Assembly (NCBI GenBank): GCA_937138395.1
Contig: CAKZPB010000077.1
Location: 42,589 to 106,588, forward strand
From: an uncultured Pseudomonadota bacterium
GTDB lineage: Bacteria > Pseudomonadota > Gammaproteobacteria > Xanthomonadales > Wenzhouxiangellaceae
Direction of reading: 5' to 3'
Length of the DNA stretch: 64,000 bases
Shown here: positions 27,796-36,858 of the stretch, one piece after another
Layout of the letters: each line of letters opens with the position of its first letter
Position numbering within the stretch: position 1 is the stretch's first letter
Program-made: the position numbers and the translations under genes
Notes under the pieces: generated by a model
What the model saw: only the letters and a program-made list of their open reading frames with translations
Databases searched by the model: none
Told to the model about the DNA's origin: nothing

Positions 27796-28716
27796 ATGCA
27801 TTGTTGGAGAAGTAGCCTGAAACTGGCTCATTGGGTCTTACTCACCGTCTTGTTAACGGGATTTGTCAGTGCGAATGAAGAACTGAACAGAGAGCTGGAT
27901 CTAACCTATAGCAGTCCGTTGCTTGCAACACGTGGTGATGCCCAGCTCACGCACCTCGAGTTGGATGCCAGGATACAGGTGATTCCAGAAGTTGATCGCG
28001 CTGGCGTTGTAAGCGGCCCAAAGCGTTTGGAGCAGCTGATTGAAAGCCAGTTGGAAATCATTGATTTTGCCAACCGGGCCATTGATGCTGGGATACTAGA
28101 GGACGAATTGGTCCATGCCCAATTGAACATGATGGTGAACAGCTGGCTGGCAGAGCAATATCGTGACCGTGCATTTGCCGAGCAGGAATTGGACGATTAC
28201 ACCGATCAGGCGCGCGAGATTTACATGCGCAATCCGGATCGGTTTCAAACCGAATCGGCTATCAGCTTCAGTCATATCCTGATCAACGCGGCTGACGATG
28301 CCGAAGCGCGCGCGCAGTCGTTGCTGGAGCGAATACAGGCCGGCGAATCGCTGTCAGCACTGGCTGTGGCCAACTCCGATGATCCGAGCGTTGAGAACAA
28401 CCAGGGTAGTTTCAATAATATTGAGCTCAACATGCTGGAAGCCGGCTTCAAGCAGGGCGTGGAAGGCATGGCCGAAGGTGATGTTGGACTGGTTGAATCA
28501 GGGTTCGGCTGGCATGTGGTCCGGATAGACGACGTGCTGGAAACCGGTACATTGCCGTTTGACGCCGTTCAGGAAGAATTGGCTGAAGAAGCCAAAAACC
28601 AGCATCGAACGCAAGTTGCCGAGCGTTTGCTGCGTCAGCACTATTCCGAGCCATTGGAATTGGAGGACGGTGCGGTTGCAAAGATTCTCGACCGCCATGC
28701 GCCAATTCAGCGCTGA
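27796..28716 (+). CDS. periplasmic parvulin-type peptidyl-prolyl isomerase
   Basis: The protein has about 306 residues: a signal peptide (1-25), an N-terminal SurA/PpiC-like helical part, and a parvulin domain (about 150-250) with FSHILINAADDAEARAQSLL and the GFGWHVVRIDDV ending. It isomerises X-Pro bonds and acts as a chaperone in the periplasm. The ATG at 27796 is preferred to the TTG at 27790. It follows the Ig-domain secreted protein by 12 bases, so it may be a dedicated foldase. Confidence 0.82.
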   Translation: MHCWRSSLKLAHWVLLTVLLTGFVSANEELNRELDLTYSSPLLATRGDAQLTHLELDARIQVIPEVDRAGVVSGPKRLEQLIESQLEIIDFANRAIDAGILEDELVHAQLNMMVNSWLAEQYRDRAFAEQELDDYTDQAREIYMRNPDRFQTESAISFSHILINAADDAEARAQSLLERIQAGESLSALAVANSDDPSVENNQGSFNNIELNMLEAGFKQGVEGMAEGDVGLVESGFGWHVVRIDDVLETGTLPFDAVQEELAEEAKNQHRTQVAERLLRQHYSEPLELEDGAVAKILDRHAPIQR

Positions 28717-28743
28717 TTCTCATCAATAACAAGAACTCAACCG

Positions 28744-28777
28744 ATCAGGGCTAGCGCATTAGCCCTGATTGTGTTTT
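28744..28777 (+). terminator. rho-independent terminator after parvulin gene
   Basis: A perfect ten-base stem (ATCAGGGCTA / TAGCCCTGAT) with a six-base loop is followed by TGTGTTTT. The T-run is interrupted but the stem is strong. Confidence 0.75.
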
Positions 28778-28859
28778 CGTCTGGTCGTACAATCAGGTCA
28801 CACCCAACGCCTGCGTTTGGATGGCCCGGCCACTGGACTGATGCAGCCATAGATGCGCG

Positions 28860-29615
28860 ATGTTTCTAGATTTAATTTCACGTGATTTGCGCAGCCGTTT
28901 CATCGGCAGCTATACAGGCTGGCTCTGGCTATTGATCAATCCCCTGTTGCTGCTGGGCGTCTATGCGTTTGTATTTGGCGTAATCTTCAAGGCCCGAGTA
29001 CCTGAAAATATGGAGGTCAGTTTCGTGGTTTGGCTTGCGCTGGGCCTCTGGCCCTGGCTGGCTTTTTCCGAGGGCATTGTCAGCGCCAGCGAAAGCATGC
29101 CAAGGTACAAGAATCTGATCAGCAAGGTCGCTGTGCCGCGTGAAATCCTGGCGCTGAGCACTGCGACTGCTTCGTTCGTGCTTCAGATGGTGGGTTTTGT
29201 TGTAGTCCTGGTTCTAATCAGCCTGCTCGGCGTAACGATCCATTGGTCTGGTCTGATCCATGCTGCAAGTATCCTGACTACATTATTCATCCTGTCCTGC
29301 GGGATCGGATTGTTTGCTGCAGCGCTGCGCGTTTACATTCCGGATATCGAACAGCTGCTTCCAACCATGCTGATGTTCGGCTTCTTTCTGACGCCGATTA
29401 TCTATGCGCCCGAAATGCTGCCGGAAGCCTTCGGCGTGTGGCTTGATTTGAACCCGATGGCCGGGCTGTTGACGGACCTGCGCGGCGCGTTGTTGGTTGG
29501 CGATGCGTTTCCCTCATTGGCAACCGGGGTGTTCGCGGCGATCAGTGCTTTGATATTCCTGCTGGGCATGATGTTCTTTCGCCGGATGAGTCCTTTTTTT
29601 GAGGACTTTCTGTAA
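28860..29615 (+). CDS. wzm: polysaccharide ABC exporter permease (Wzm type)
   Basis: This ABC-2 type permease has 251 residues and about six membrane segments. FIGSYTGWLWLLINPLLLLG near the N-terminus and MLMFGFFLTPIIYAPEMLP near the middle are typical of Wzm/TagG exporters of undecaprenyl-linked polysaccharide. It works with the next gene, overlapping by one base. The symbol is by family; the actual glycan (O-antigen, capsule or other) is unknown because no synthesis cluster is in view. Confidence 0.85.
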   Translation: MFLDLISRDLRSRFIGSYTGWLWLLINPLLLLGVYAFVFGVIFKARVPENMEVSFVVWLALGLWPWLAFSEGIVSASESMPRYKNLISKVAVPREILALSTATASFVLQMVGFVVVLVLISLLGVTIHWSGLIHAASILTTLFILSCGIGLFAAALRVYIPDIEQLLPTMLMFGFFLTPIIYAPEMLPEAFGVWLDLNPMAGLLTDLRGALLVGDAFPSLATGVFAAISALIFLLGMMFFRRMSPFFEDFL

Positions 29616-30811
29616 TGTCCGAGCATTTGCTAACGGTCGATGCGCTGGGAAAATCCTATCCGCCGGGTGTCGTCAATATGGGCCGGCTCAAAGCGTTCTG
29701 GAGCATTCTGCTGAAAGGACATACGGTCGGCGGTAAATCCGTTCTGGAAGACATTAATTTCGAAGTACAAGCAGGCGAATCGGTCGGCGTGATTGGCGCC
29801 AACGGTGCTGGGAAATCAACGCTGTTGAAGCTGATTACCGGGGTGCTCGCGCCAAGCCAGGGTGCGATACAGACCAATGGGACAATCGCGGCCCTGCTGG
29901 AACTTGGCGCAGGCTTTGAGCCTGAGTACACCGGGCTCGAAAATTTGCGCATGAACGCGGCCTTTCTGGGCCTGAATCGCAAGCAGATTGACGACCGACT
30001 GGACAACATCCTGGCATTTGCCGATATTGGTCAATCCATTCATGAACCGATCAAGCATTATTCGTCGGGCATGGTGGTTCGTCTTGGGTTCGCTGTTGTG
30101 GCCTCGGTCAAACCTGACTTGCTCATTACCGATGAAGTCTTGGCTGTGGGTGATGAATCGTTCCAGAAAAAATGCATTCGATGGATCGAATCGTATCTTG
30201 ACCAGGGTGGCACCTTGCTGATGGTGTCGCACAATATGTACCAGGTACAGAAATTGTGCCGTAAGGCGCTGTGGCTCGAGCAAGGGCGCTCACGTGCCTG
30301 GGGCGATGTGTTTGATGTGACCCAGGCCTATCTGGCCTGGCATGAGCGCAACGACGCCGAGCAACAGTTGAAAGGTCAATCACAGCGATCCGGGTCCGGC
30401 TATCAGGTTCAGCAGGCCTGGATTGAGGGTTTCGAATCAAACAGTGCTATCACGTTCGAAAGCGGTGATCGTATGCAGGTTCATCTTCAGATCCGTTCAC
30501 CGGACGGTCGTCCACCGGTCGCGCTGGTCGGCATTGCGCGGGCCGACGGCACGCCGGTGTTCGGTACGGCTAGTGATCACAGCGACCAGTTATTGACCAG
30601 CCAGGACAACCGGTTGTACTCGATTTCAATCGAGTTTCCCAGGCTGGCGTTGTTGCCTGGAGGCTACGCTGTACGTGTCTGTGCCATGGACCCGGAGGGT
30701 TTGCGCATCCACGATACCCACGAGTGCGAATTTTCAGTTCGGGGTCGCTCACGATCATTGGGAATGATCGAACTGCCCTATCGCTGGATCGTGCCCGAAG
30801 CTGTCGAATGA
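29615..30811 (+). CDS. wzt: polysaccharide ABC exporter ATPase with glycan-binding tail (Wzt type)
   Basis: This 398-residue protein has an ABC domain with Walker A GANGAGKST (61-69), signature YSSGM (149-153, the variant usual in this subfamily) and Walker B LLITDE (169-174). A C-terminal beta-sandwich (about 250-398) corresponds to the Wzt carbohydrate-binding domain, which recognises the modified end of the exported chain. So export is probably coupled to chain termination. It overlaps the permease by one base and the glycosyltransferase by four (ATGA). Confidence 0.9.
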   Translation: MSEHLLTVDALGKSYPPGVVNMGRLKAFWSILLKGHTVGGKSVLEDINFEVQAGESVGVIGANGAGKSTLLKLITGVLAPSQGAIQTNGTIAALLELGAGFEPEYTGLENLRMNAAFLGLNRKQIDDRLDNILAFADIGQSIHEPIKHYSSGMVVRLGFAVVASVKPDLLITDEVLAVGDESFQKKCIRWIESYLDQGGTLLMVSHNMYQVQKLCRKALWLEQGRSRAWGDVFDVTQAYLAWHERNDAEQQLKGQSQRSGSGYQVQQAWIEGFESNSAITFESGDRMQVHLQIRSPDGRPPVALVGIARADGTPVFGTASDHSDQLLTSQDNRLYSISIEFPRLALLPGGYAVRVCAMDPEGLRIHDTHECEFSVRGRSRSLGMIELPYRWIVPEAVE

Positions 30812-31644
30812 CCGCTCGGACCCGCATCGTGGTGCCGGTGTTCAATGCGGTCAGCCAGACACAGCGGTGCCTGCAAGCACTGAGTCTGACGCTGCAGCGC
30901 AACCAGGCCGATGCAGACGTGATGGTCATCGATGATGCGTCCGACAGTCCTGCGATGCCTGCGCTTCTGGAGTGGGCCAAGCAGAATCAACCGCATTGGA
31001 CCGTCATTCGCAAGGAAATCAATGGTGGCTTCGTGCAGACGGTGAATGAAGGCATGCAGCGCGCAAGCCGGCAAGACGTGATTTTGTTGAATTCCGATAC
31101 CGTGCCTGCCGGTCATTGGCTGGATCGGATGATTGCTTGTGCAATACAGTGTCCGGATGCCGCCAGCATCACGCCGTTTACGAATAATGGGGAAATCGCC
31201 TCGTTGCCCGAGCATCGTGCAGTCACACCTGTTCCGGACGACCCTGAACACTGGGCAGCGGCTTGCGAAAGCGTTGAACCGCCACAGTATCCCGAGCTGC
31301 CGACGGCGGTTGGCTTCTGCATGTATTTGCGGCGGGCTTGCCTGGATCGGATCGGGTTGTTCGATGCCGAGACGTTCGGCCGGGGCTATGGAGAGGAAAA
31401 CGACTGGTGTATGCGCGCTCGACAGGCCGGTTGGACTCACCGCCTGTGTGATGACGCTTTTGTTGCGCATGAAGGGAATGCCAGTTTTGGACCACTGGGA
31501 CTAAGGCCGGATGAACACTCGATGCAACGTCTGCTTGCTCGACATCCCGACTATTCAGCAGTGATTGCCGACTTCATCCAGCGTGATCCGATTGCACCGA
31601 TTCGGACAGCGATTATGAGCCAAATCAACGAGGCCACAACCTAG
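30808..31644 (+). CDS. family 2 glycosyltransferase
   Basis: The protein has 278 residues starting RIVVPVFNAV, the typical GT-A Rossmann start. The nucleotide-sugar motifs are visible: DDASD (about 42-46), the DxD-like NSDTVPAG (about 93-100) and GYGEENDWCMRA (about 194-205), with ED-like residues for catalysis. It probably adds a sugar, perhaps the terminal one, to the chain exported by the Wzm/Wzt pair. The open frame goes further upstream inside wzt, but ATGA overlap marks the true start. Confidence 0.87.
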   Translation: MTARTRIVVPVFNAVSQTQRCLQALSLTLQRNQADADVMVIDDASDSPAMPALLEWAKQNQPHWTVIRKEINGGFVQTVNEGMQRASRQDVILLNSDTVPAGHWLDRMIACAIQCPDAASITPFTNNGEIASLPEHRAVTPVPDDPEHWAAACESVEPPQYPELPTAVGFCMYLRRACLDRIGLFDAETFGRGYGEENDWCMRARQAGWTHRLCDDAFVAHEGNASFGPLGLRPDEHSMQRLLARHPDYSAVIADFIQRDPIAPIRTAIMSQINEATT

Positions 31645-31647
31645 CGT

Positions 31648-31674
31648 CAGGCCGTGAATCCCTGGCCTGTTTTC
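31648..31674 (+). terminator. weak terminator after glycosyltransferase
   Basis: CAGGCC (31648-31653) pairs with GGCCTG (31664-31669), loop of ten bases, then four T. A six-base stem is modest. Confidence 0.45.
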
Positions 31675-31714
31675 CGATCATGATGCAGCGCCCGGATTGA
31701 TTTAGAATCAGAGC

Positions 31715-33142
31715 ATGGCAATCTCAGCAGGTCTGAAGCTCAAGTTAGGGCAAAAGCTGAAATTGGCGCCGCAGCTGCGTCAAGCCATTGAATTGCTCCA
31801 ATACAACCGGATTGAGCTGCGCGAGCATATCGAGCAAGCGCTTGAAACCAATCCGCTGCTTGAACTCGACGGCGATCTGCAAGACGAATACGATCAGGAT
31901 CCTGAATCGGACTACGCCGATGAGGCTGATTCCGGCAATGATGACTTCGACGAACATGAGCCGGATGTGGCCGACTGGGATGACCTGCCAGAAGGTTTCT
32001 CCGAGGTGGGAGACACACCGGACTACGATCGTTTTATCAGCGATCCTGATGCCGATTCACTGTATTCGCATCTGCTTTGGCAGGCCAACCTGTGCGGCTT
32101 CAATGAGGAAGACGATGCCATTGCCAAGGCCATCATCTATGCCCTGGACGAAGACGGCTATCTGCATGATGATCTCGCTGATTTGCGTGCCTCGATGGCG
32201 CCGGAGTACCTGGTCAGCATCGAGGAAATCAGGGCCGTGCTCGAGCGTATTCAACACTTTGAGCCGATGGGTGTTGCGGCACAGAATCTCGGCCAGTGCC
32301 TGCTGATTCAAGTCCGTGCGCTGTCCTCCGATGTGGCCTCGAAAGGATTGGCTGAGCATTTGATCAAGCACCACCTGGAGGATCTTGGTCAGACCGATAC
32401 GGCGGGCCTGGCCAAGGCGACCGGATTCGACAAGCAGCAGATCGAAGCCGCACTGCTGGTCATACGCAAACTCGACCCCCGGCCCGGCATGCGCCACAGT
32501 CGACATGACCGGGATTATATTGTGCCTGATGCCTATGTCCACAAGGACGAGGACGGCTGGCGAGTGACGCTGAATCGCGATCATGAGCCCGGTCTGAGAA
32601 TTAACGAAGCCTATGCCAAGCTGATGAAAAAGACCACGGGCAAGGACCGGGACTATCTGAAAAACTGTCTGCAGGAGGCGCAGTGGCTGATCAGCAGCCT
32701 GGATTTACGCAATAATACGCTGCGCTCCGTGGCCGAGTCGATCGTGCGGATTCAAACGGGTTTTTTGCAGCACGGCGAGGTTGCCATGCAACCGCTGCTG
32801 CAAAAAGACCTGGCCGAAATAGTCGACGTGCATGAATCGACAATCTCTCGGGCAACGACCGGTAAATACATCCATACACCAAGAGGCACGTTCGAACTGA
32901 AGCATTTCTTTTCCGTCGCGCTGCCAACCGTCAGCGGTACCCCGATCGCTGCGACTGCGGTCAAGGCCCGTCTCGAAGCATTGATCCGCGAAGAATCAGC
33001 AACCAAACCCTACTCGGACCAGGCGTTGACCGATGCGCTCGGCGCCGATGGCCTGATGCTCTCGCGGCGCACGGTGGCCAAATATCGGGAGCAGCTCGGT
33101 ATTCCGGGCTCGTCGAAGCGGCGTAAACAGGCCGTGAGCTGA
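31715..33142 (+). CDS. rpoN: RNA polymerase sigma-54 factor
   Basis: This 475-residue protein has the glutamine-rich activator-interacting region I (residues 1-50, with LKLGQKLKLAPQLRQAIELL), an acidic linker (about 60-110), the core-binding domain and the C-terminal DNA-binding part. The RpoN box is SRRTVAKYREQL (canonical ARRTVAKYRE). It directs transcription from -24/-12 promoters with enhancer-binding activators. It is followed by hpf, ptsN and hprK as in related bacteria; the lptA/lptB genes often found upstream are replaced here by the polysaccharide exporter. Confidence 0.96.
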   Translation: MAISAGLKLKLGQKLKLAPQLRQAIELLQYNRIELREHIEQALETNPLLELDGDLQDEYDQDPESDYADEADSGNDDFDEHEPDVADWDDLPEGFSEVGDTPDYDRFISDPDADSLYSHLLWQANLCGFNEEDDAIAKAIIYALDEDGYLHDDLADLRASMAPEYLVSIEEIRAVLERIQHFEPMGVAAQNLGQCLLIQVRALSSDVASKGLAEHLIKHHLEDLGQTDTAGLAKATGFDKQQIEAALLVIRKLDPRPGMRHSRHDRDYIVPDAYVHKDEDGWRVTLNRDHEPGLRINEAYAKLMKKTTGKDRDYLKNCLQEAQWLISSLDLRNNTLRSVAESIVRIQTGFLQHGEVAMQPLLQKDLAEIVDVHESTISRATTGKYIHTPRGTFELKHFFSVALPTVSGTPIAATAVKARLEALIREESATKPYSDQALTDALGADGLMLSRRTVAKYREQLGIPGSSKRRKQAVS

Positions 33143-33264
33143 ACGCGCTGTTCGCACTGTCGTTTCGGCTGCTGCAACAGGGGGTAACGTCTGGTATACC
33201 ATGCTAGTTGCGTCGAGGCATTGTGCTTGACGCCATGTTGAAGAGGAACAGGAGGTAGATCACT

Positions 33265-33603
33265 ATGCAACTCGAAATCAGCGGACAGAATGTCGAATTG
33301 ACTCAGGCACTGAGAGCCTACGTGACGGAAAAGCTGGAGCGGCTGGATCGCCTGTTCGGGAATCTGATCAGCGCACATGTCGTGCTGCGTATTGAAAAGA
33401 ATGACCATACGGCCGAGGCCACTGTCAGCGTCGGTGGTCGCACCAACCACCTGCACGCCGATGCGACTGAACCGGACATGTATGCTGCCATCGACAAGTT
33501 GATCGACAAGTTGGCACGCCAGGTTCGGCGACACAAGGAAAAAGTGACAGACCATCACCGCGCTGCGGAAGAAATTCCGCCGCCCGATGGTCTGATCGAG
33601 TAA
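33265..33603 (+). CDS. hpf: ribosome hibernation promoting factor
   Basis: The protein has 112 residues in the short HPF/YfiA fold: MQLEISGQNVELTQALRAYV is the start of the beta-alpha-beta-beta-beta-alpha domain. It binds the 30S subunit and helps form inactive 100S ribosomes in stationary phase. A strong AGGAGGT (33249-33256) precedes it. The position after rpoN is conserved. Confidence 0.93.
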   Translation: MQLEISGQNVELTQALRAYVTEKLERLDRLFGNLISAHVVLRIEKNDHTAEATVSVGGRTNHLHADATEPDMYAAIDKLIDKLARQVRRHKEKVTDHHRAAEEIPPPDGLIE

Positions 33604-33656
33604 GCTGAACATCCTCATTACGACCACCGAGATAGCCCGCCGGGCAACTACACTAC

Positions 33657-34121
33657 ATGCAACTCGTTGATATCCTGAACAGCGACCGGATTGCGCTGGA
33701 CGTCAGTATCAGCAGCAAGAAATCCCTGCTTGAACAGGCTGCTGAACTGCTGTCACATTCACCGGAGGCCACGGATAGCCGGTCTATTTTTGATGGCTTG
33801 TGCCAACGTGAGCGGCTGGGTTCGACCGGCCTGGGTCATGGTGTCGCAATTCCTCACTGCAGGGTTGACCAGGCCGGGGTTTCGGGTGCTTTGATCCGCC
33901 TGCGCCGGGCAATCGATTTCGACAGCCCCGATTCTGAACCGGTCGATCTGTTTTTTGCGCTGGCTGTGCCGGCGCAGTGCAGCGAAACCCATTTACGGCT
34001 TTTGGCTTCGATTGCGGAGTATTTTGGCGATTCGGATCGTCGAGAGCAGCTGCGAGCGGCGCAGCAGGATTCGGATCTGATCGATTTGATGAACGAGGGG
34101 TCGACGGAAGCAGAACAATGA
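33657..34121 (+). CDS. ptsN: nitrogen-PTS EIIA protein PtsN
   Basis: This EIIA-Ntr of 154 residues has the phosphorylation-site histidine H67 in GVAIPHCRVD. It receives phosphate from HPr and regulates other proteins (potassium transport, stress and nitrogen responses in other bacteria) rather than transporting sugar. It overlaps hprK by four bases (ATGA). Confidence 0.94.
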   Translation: MQLVDILNSDRIALDVSISSKKSLLEQAAELLSHSPEATDSRSIFDGLCQRERLGSTGLGHGVAIPHCRVDQAGVSGALIRLRRAIDFDSPDSEPVDLFFALAVPAQCSETHLRLLASIAEYFGDSDRREQLRAAQQDSDLIDLMNEGSTEAEQ

Positions 34122-35074
34122 GCCAGTCATCCAACCAGGCGCTGCTGGTGTCTGAACTGGTCGAGCGGTTTGCCGATCGTCTGGATTTGAACTGGATTTG
34201 TGGACGCAACCAGGCTGATAGCCACAGTCTGAGTGCGGACAGCTTGCAGGAACGACCGTCGCTGGTCGGATTCTTGAACTTGATACACCCCAGCCAGATA
34301 CAGATTCTGGGGGAAGAAGAGCAGCGCTGGCTCGACAAGCTGGATTCACGCTTGCGCTGGCAGGCGCTGGCCGAGATTTTTGCGGCCAAACCACGGGCGC
34401 TGATTGTGGCCTCAGGCCTGAGCGCCGGCAGCGATCTGGAAGAGCAGGCCCGTGAAACCTCGACGCCATTGTTGAGTTCCAGCAAACCGGGCTGGGAATT
34501 GCTGTCGGTACTTGAATATCAGGTTGCCCGTGTAGTCGCGCACCGCACCATCCTGCACGGCGTATTCCTGGAAGTGTTTACTCAGGGCGTGTTGATTACC
34601 GGTACGTCTGGTGCCGGCAAAAGCGAACTGGCGCTGGAGCTGCTGAATCGTGGCCATCGCTTGATCGCCGACGACAGCCCCGAGTTCATCCAGATGACGC
34701 CGGATGCTATTGAGGGTCGCTGTCCCAAGGTCCTGCAGGATTGTCTTGAGGTGCGCGGCCTGGGCGTGTTGAATGTGCGCAAAATGTTTGGCGACAGCGC
34801 CGTCAAAACCAGCAAGTTTCTGCGCCTGATCCTGCATCTGTATCACCCGACCCAGGAAGATGAGTCCAGTCTGGATCGACTGAATCGACGTGCCGAAACC
34901 CAGCGCGTGCTGGACCTGGACGTGCCACGACTGCTGCTACCGGTATTGCCCGGTCGAAACCTGGCGGTTATTGCCGAAGCGGCTGTACGTAATTTCATGC
35001 TACAGCTGAAAGGGTTCGATTCCACTGCTGAATTTCTTCAGCGCCACGCGCAACTGTTATCGTCGAATGATTAA
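34118..35074 (+). CDS. hprK: HPr kinase/phosphorylase
   Basis: This 318-residue protein has an N-terminal domain (1-130) and a catalytic domain with P-loop GTSGAGKS (about 162-169), LIADD shortly after, and the family signature LEVRGLGVLNVRKMFG (about 208-223). It phosphorylates HPr on Ser46, and that serine is present in the HPr gene 1.5 kb downstream. HprK is absent from enterobacteria but known in Xanthomonadales and many other proteobacteria. The ATG at 34118 is chosen by ATGA overlap with ptsN; the frame extends upstream without sense. It is followed by an unusual 263-base gap before rapZ. Confidence 0.94.
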   Translation: MSQSSNQALLVSELVERFADRLDLNWICGRNQADSHSLSADSLQERPSLVGFLNLIHPSQIQILGEEEQRWLDKLDSRLRWQALAEIFAAKPRALIVASGLSAGSDLEEQARETSTPLLSSSKPGWELLSVLEYQVARVVAHRTILHGVFLEVFTQGVLITGTSGAGKSELALELLNRGHRLIADDSPEFIQMTPDAIEGRCPKVLQDCLEVRGLGVLNVRKMFGDSAVKTSKFLRLILHLYHPTQEDESSLDRLNRRAETQRVLDLDVPRLLLPVLPGRNLAVIAEAAVRNFMLQLKGFDSTAEFLQRHAQLLSSND

Positions 35075-35337
35075 ACGTCTTTTCAATTCACTCCGCATAC
35101 CCGGGTCGAAGGCCATGGGTTTGACTGCAAGCCGACTCATGAGCAACAGTCGCACGGCTTGCGGTGTCGCAGTCGCCATGCGGCAATCGTTGCCACGGTC
35201 CAATATGCATCGGCTGTTCAATCCCGGGCTGTCCGGCCTCAGCAATCGCCTTACGGAGCGCAACAGGATCGCCTGTGGCGCGTGGTCATCAGTGCAACGT
35301 GGCCTCAATGGCGGCGTGCCCCACGTGTATTGTCGAC

Positions 35338-36198
35338 ATGGCCACTAAGCAACGGATCCTGGTCATCAGCGGGTTGTCGGGCAGCGGCAAGTCCGTGGCA
35401 TTGAACGCGCTTGAGGATCAGGGCTATTATTGCGTCGATAATCTGCCGGCCAGTCTGCTGCCTGCGCTGGCTGAACAGATCGTTGATGATCCGGATCGCT
35501 TTCGCAAGCTGGCGGTGGGCGTGGATGCCCGCGTTGGACTGGACTCCTTGTCGCGGTTGCACGAGGCACTCAACGCACTGCCACTGAAGACCCGTTTACT
35601 GTTTCTCACCGCGGAAAACGACGTCCTGATCCGCCGGTTCTCCGAAACCCGCCGCAGACATCCGCTGGCCGGTCCGGGCACGCTGGCCCGGGCGATTTCT
35701 GAGGAGCGGGCTGCACTGGCCTCACTCGAGCAAAGTGCCTACAAGGTCATCGATACCAGTGACAAGAACGTGCATGATCTTCGTCGGCTGATCTGGTCCA
35801 TGGTCAGTAACGCTTCCGAGCCGAATATATCGAGTCTGCTGCTCGAATCGTTCGCGTTCAAGCAAGGCCTGCCGCGCGACGCGGATATCGTGTTCGATGC
35901 GCGATGTTTGCCGAACCCTCATTGGCAGCCAGCGTTGCGCGAGTGGACCGGTCGGGATGAACCGGTACAGGCTTATCTGCGAAGTGAATCGTCGGTGCGT
36001 CAGTTTCTGGATGATATTGATCAATTCGTACGTCGCTGGCTGCCGGCCTGGGCCGGCGAGCAGCGCAGTCAGTTGATGGTTGCAATTGGTTGTACTGGCG
36101 GTAAACACCGTTCAGTATTCCTGGTTGAGCGATTGGCCAAGCGCTGGAAGACCGACGGACTGCAAGTAGTCAGTCATCACCGGGAACTGGATCAATGA
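35338..36198 (+). CDS. rapZ: RNase adaptor / nucleotide-binding protein RapZ
   Basis: The 286-residue protein has Walker A GLSGSGKS (12-19), GYYCVDNLP (about 33-41) and the C-terminal CTGGKHRSVFLVE, all diagnostic. In E. coli RapZ binds small RNAs GlmZ/GlmY and controls amino-sugar synthesis; whether that target exists here is unknown. The open frame begins at 35164, but the extra 58 residues are not family-like, and the ATG at 35338 is preferred. It overlaps the next gene by four bases. Confidence 0.93.
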   Translation: MATKQRILVISGLSGSGKSVALNALEDQGYYCVDNLPASLLPALAEQIVDDPDRFRKLAVGVDARVGLDSLSRLHEALNALPLKTRLLFLTAENDVLIRRFSETRRRHPLAGPGTLARAISEERAALASLEQSAYKVIDTSDKNVHDLRRLIWSMVSNASEPNISSLLLESFAFKQGLPRDADIVFDARCLPNPHWQPALREWTGRDEPVQAYLRSESSVRQFLDDIDQFVRRWLPAWAGEQRSQLMVAIGCTGGKHRSVFLVERLAKRWKTDGLQVVSHHRELDQ

Positions 36199-36599
36199 CC
36201 AAAATATTGTTGATCGGTCATTACGGCGTAGGCTCGGCGCTCAGAGCCGCCGCCGAATCGATTCTGGACGAGAATCTGGTCCAGCGACTGCAGGATGTCA
36301 TTTCCTTCGACGAAGATCGTCGACAACCCGAACGGCTGTCCAATCGACTCGAACAGGTCTTGTCCGAACTGGCAGCCGAACACGACGTCCTGATCCTCAG
36401 TGATTTGCCCGGCGCCAGCCCGCATAACCTTGCGGTCCAGGTCGCCGGCCACTATGCCATGCCGGTGGTCAGCGGCATGAATTTGCCGATGTTGCTGCGC
36501 TGTATTCATCATCAGGAGCTGACTGCGATGGCGTTGGCCGATATCGCGGTGGAAGGGGCACGGCGGGCAATTTTCAGTGAGGTTCCCCATGGTTCGTAA
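36195..36599 (+). CDS. mannose-family PTS EIIA protein
   Basis: The protein has 134 residues. H9 in LLIGHYGVG is the phosphorylation-site histidine of the EIIA-Man fold, and SDLPGASPHN (about 72-81) is typical. No EIIB or EIIC gene is present nearby, so it belongs to a regulatory phosphotransfer chain and not to sugar transport. It overlaps both neighbours. Confidence 0.9.
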   Translation: MTKILLIGHYGVGSALRAAAESILDENLVQRLQDVISFDEDRRQPERLSNRLEQVLSELAAEHDVLILSDLPGASPHNLAVQVAGHYAMPVVSGMNLPMLLRCIHHQELTAMALADIAVEGARRAIFSEVPHGS

Positions 36600-36858
36600 G
36601 CCGGTTGAACTGGTCAACAAGCTTGGGCTTCATGCGCGCGCGGCCAGCAAGCTTGTGCAGGTTGCGAATCAGTTCGAATGCGAAATCTGGATCGTCAATG
36701 GCCACCGCCGTGCCAGCGCAAAATCGATCATGGGCGTACTGATGCTGGCCGCACCGATGGGCACGGAACTGATCCTGGAAGCCAGTGGCGATGACGAAGT
36801 TCAGGCACTGGAGGCGCTTTCCGAGCTGATTGCCGAGCGATTCGGAGAACCGGAATGA
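36589..36858 (+). CDS. ptsH: phosphocarrier protein HPr
   Basis: This 89-residue HPr has both phosphorylation sites: H15 (LGLHARAASK) for EI-dependent transfer and S46 (SAKSIMGVLML) for HprK. The ATG at 36589 overlaps the EIIA gene by 11 bases; the longer GTG start at 36577 would break alignment to the family. Presence of Ser46 together with hprK indicates that both types of HPr phosphorylation operate. Confidence 0.95.
   Translation: MVRKPVELVNKLGLHARAASKLVQVANQFECEIWIVNGHRRASAKSIMGVLMLAAPMGTELILEASGDDEVQALEALSELIAERFGEPE

Noticed and set aside
33977..34117. N-terminal extension of hprK
   Set aside because: It overlaps ptsN in another frame; the ATGA overlap at 34118 is a normal coupled start.
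35164..35337. N-terminal extension of rapZ
   Set aside because: The family starts at the ATG at 35338 directly before the nucleotide-binding loop; the extension is not family-like.
35067..35348. A 93-codon frame overlapping the hprK end
   Set aside because: No ribosome site, no recognisable composition, and it runs into rapZ in another frame.
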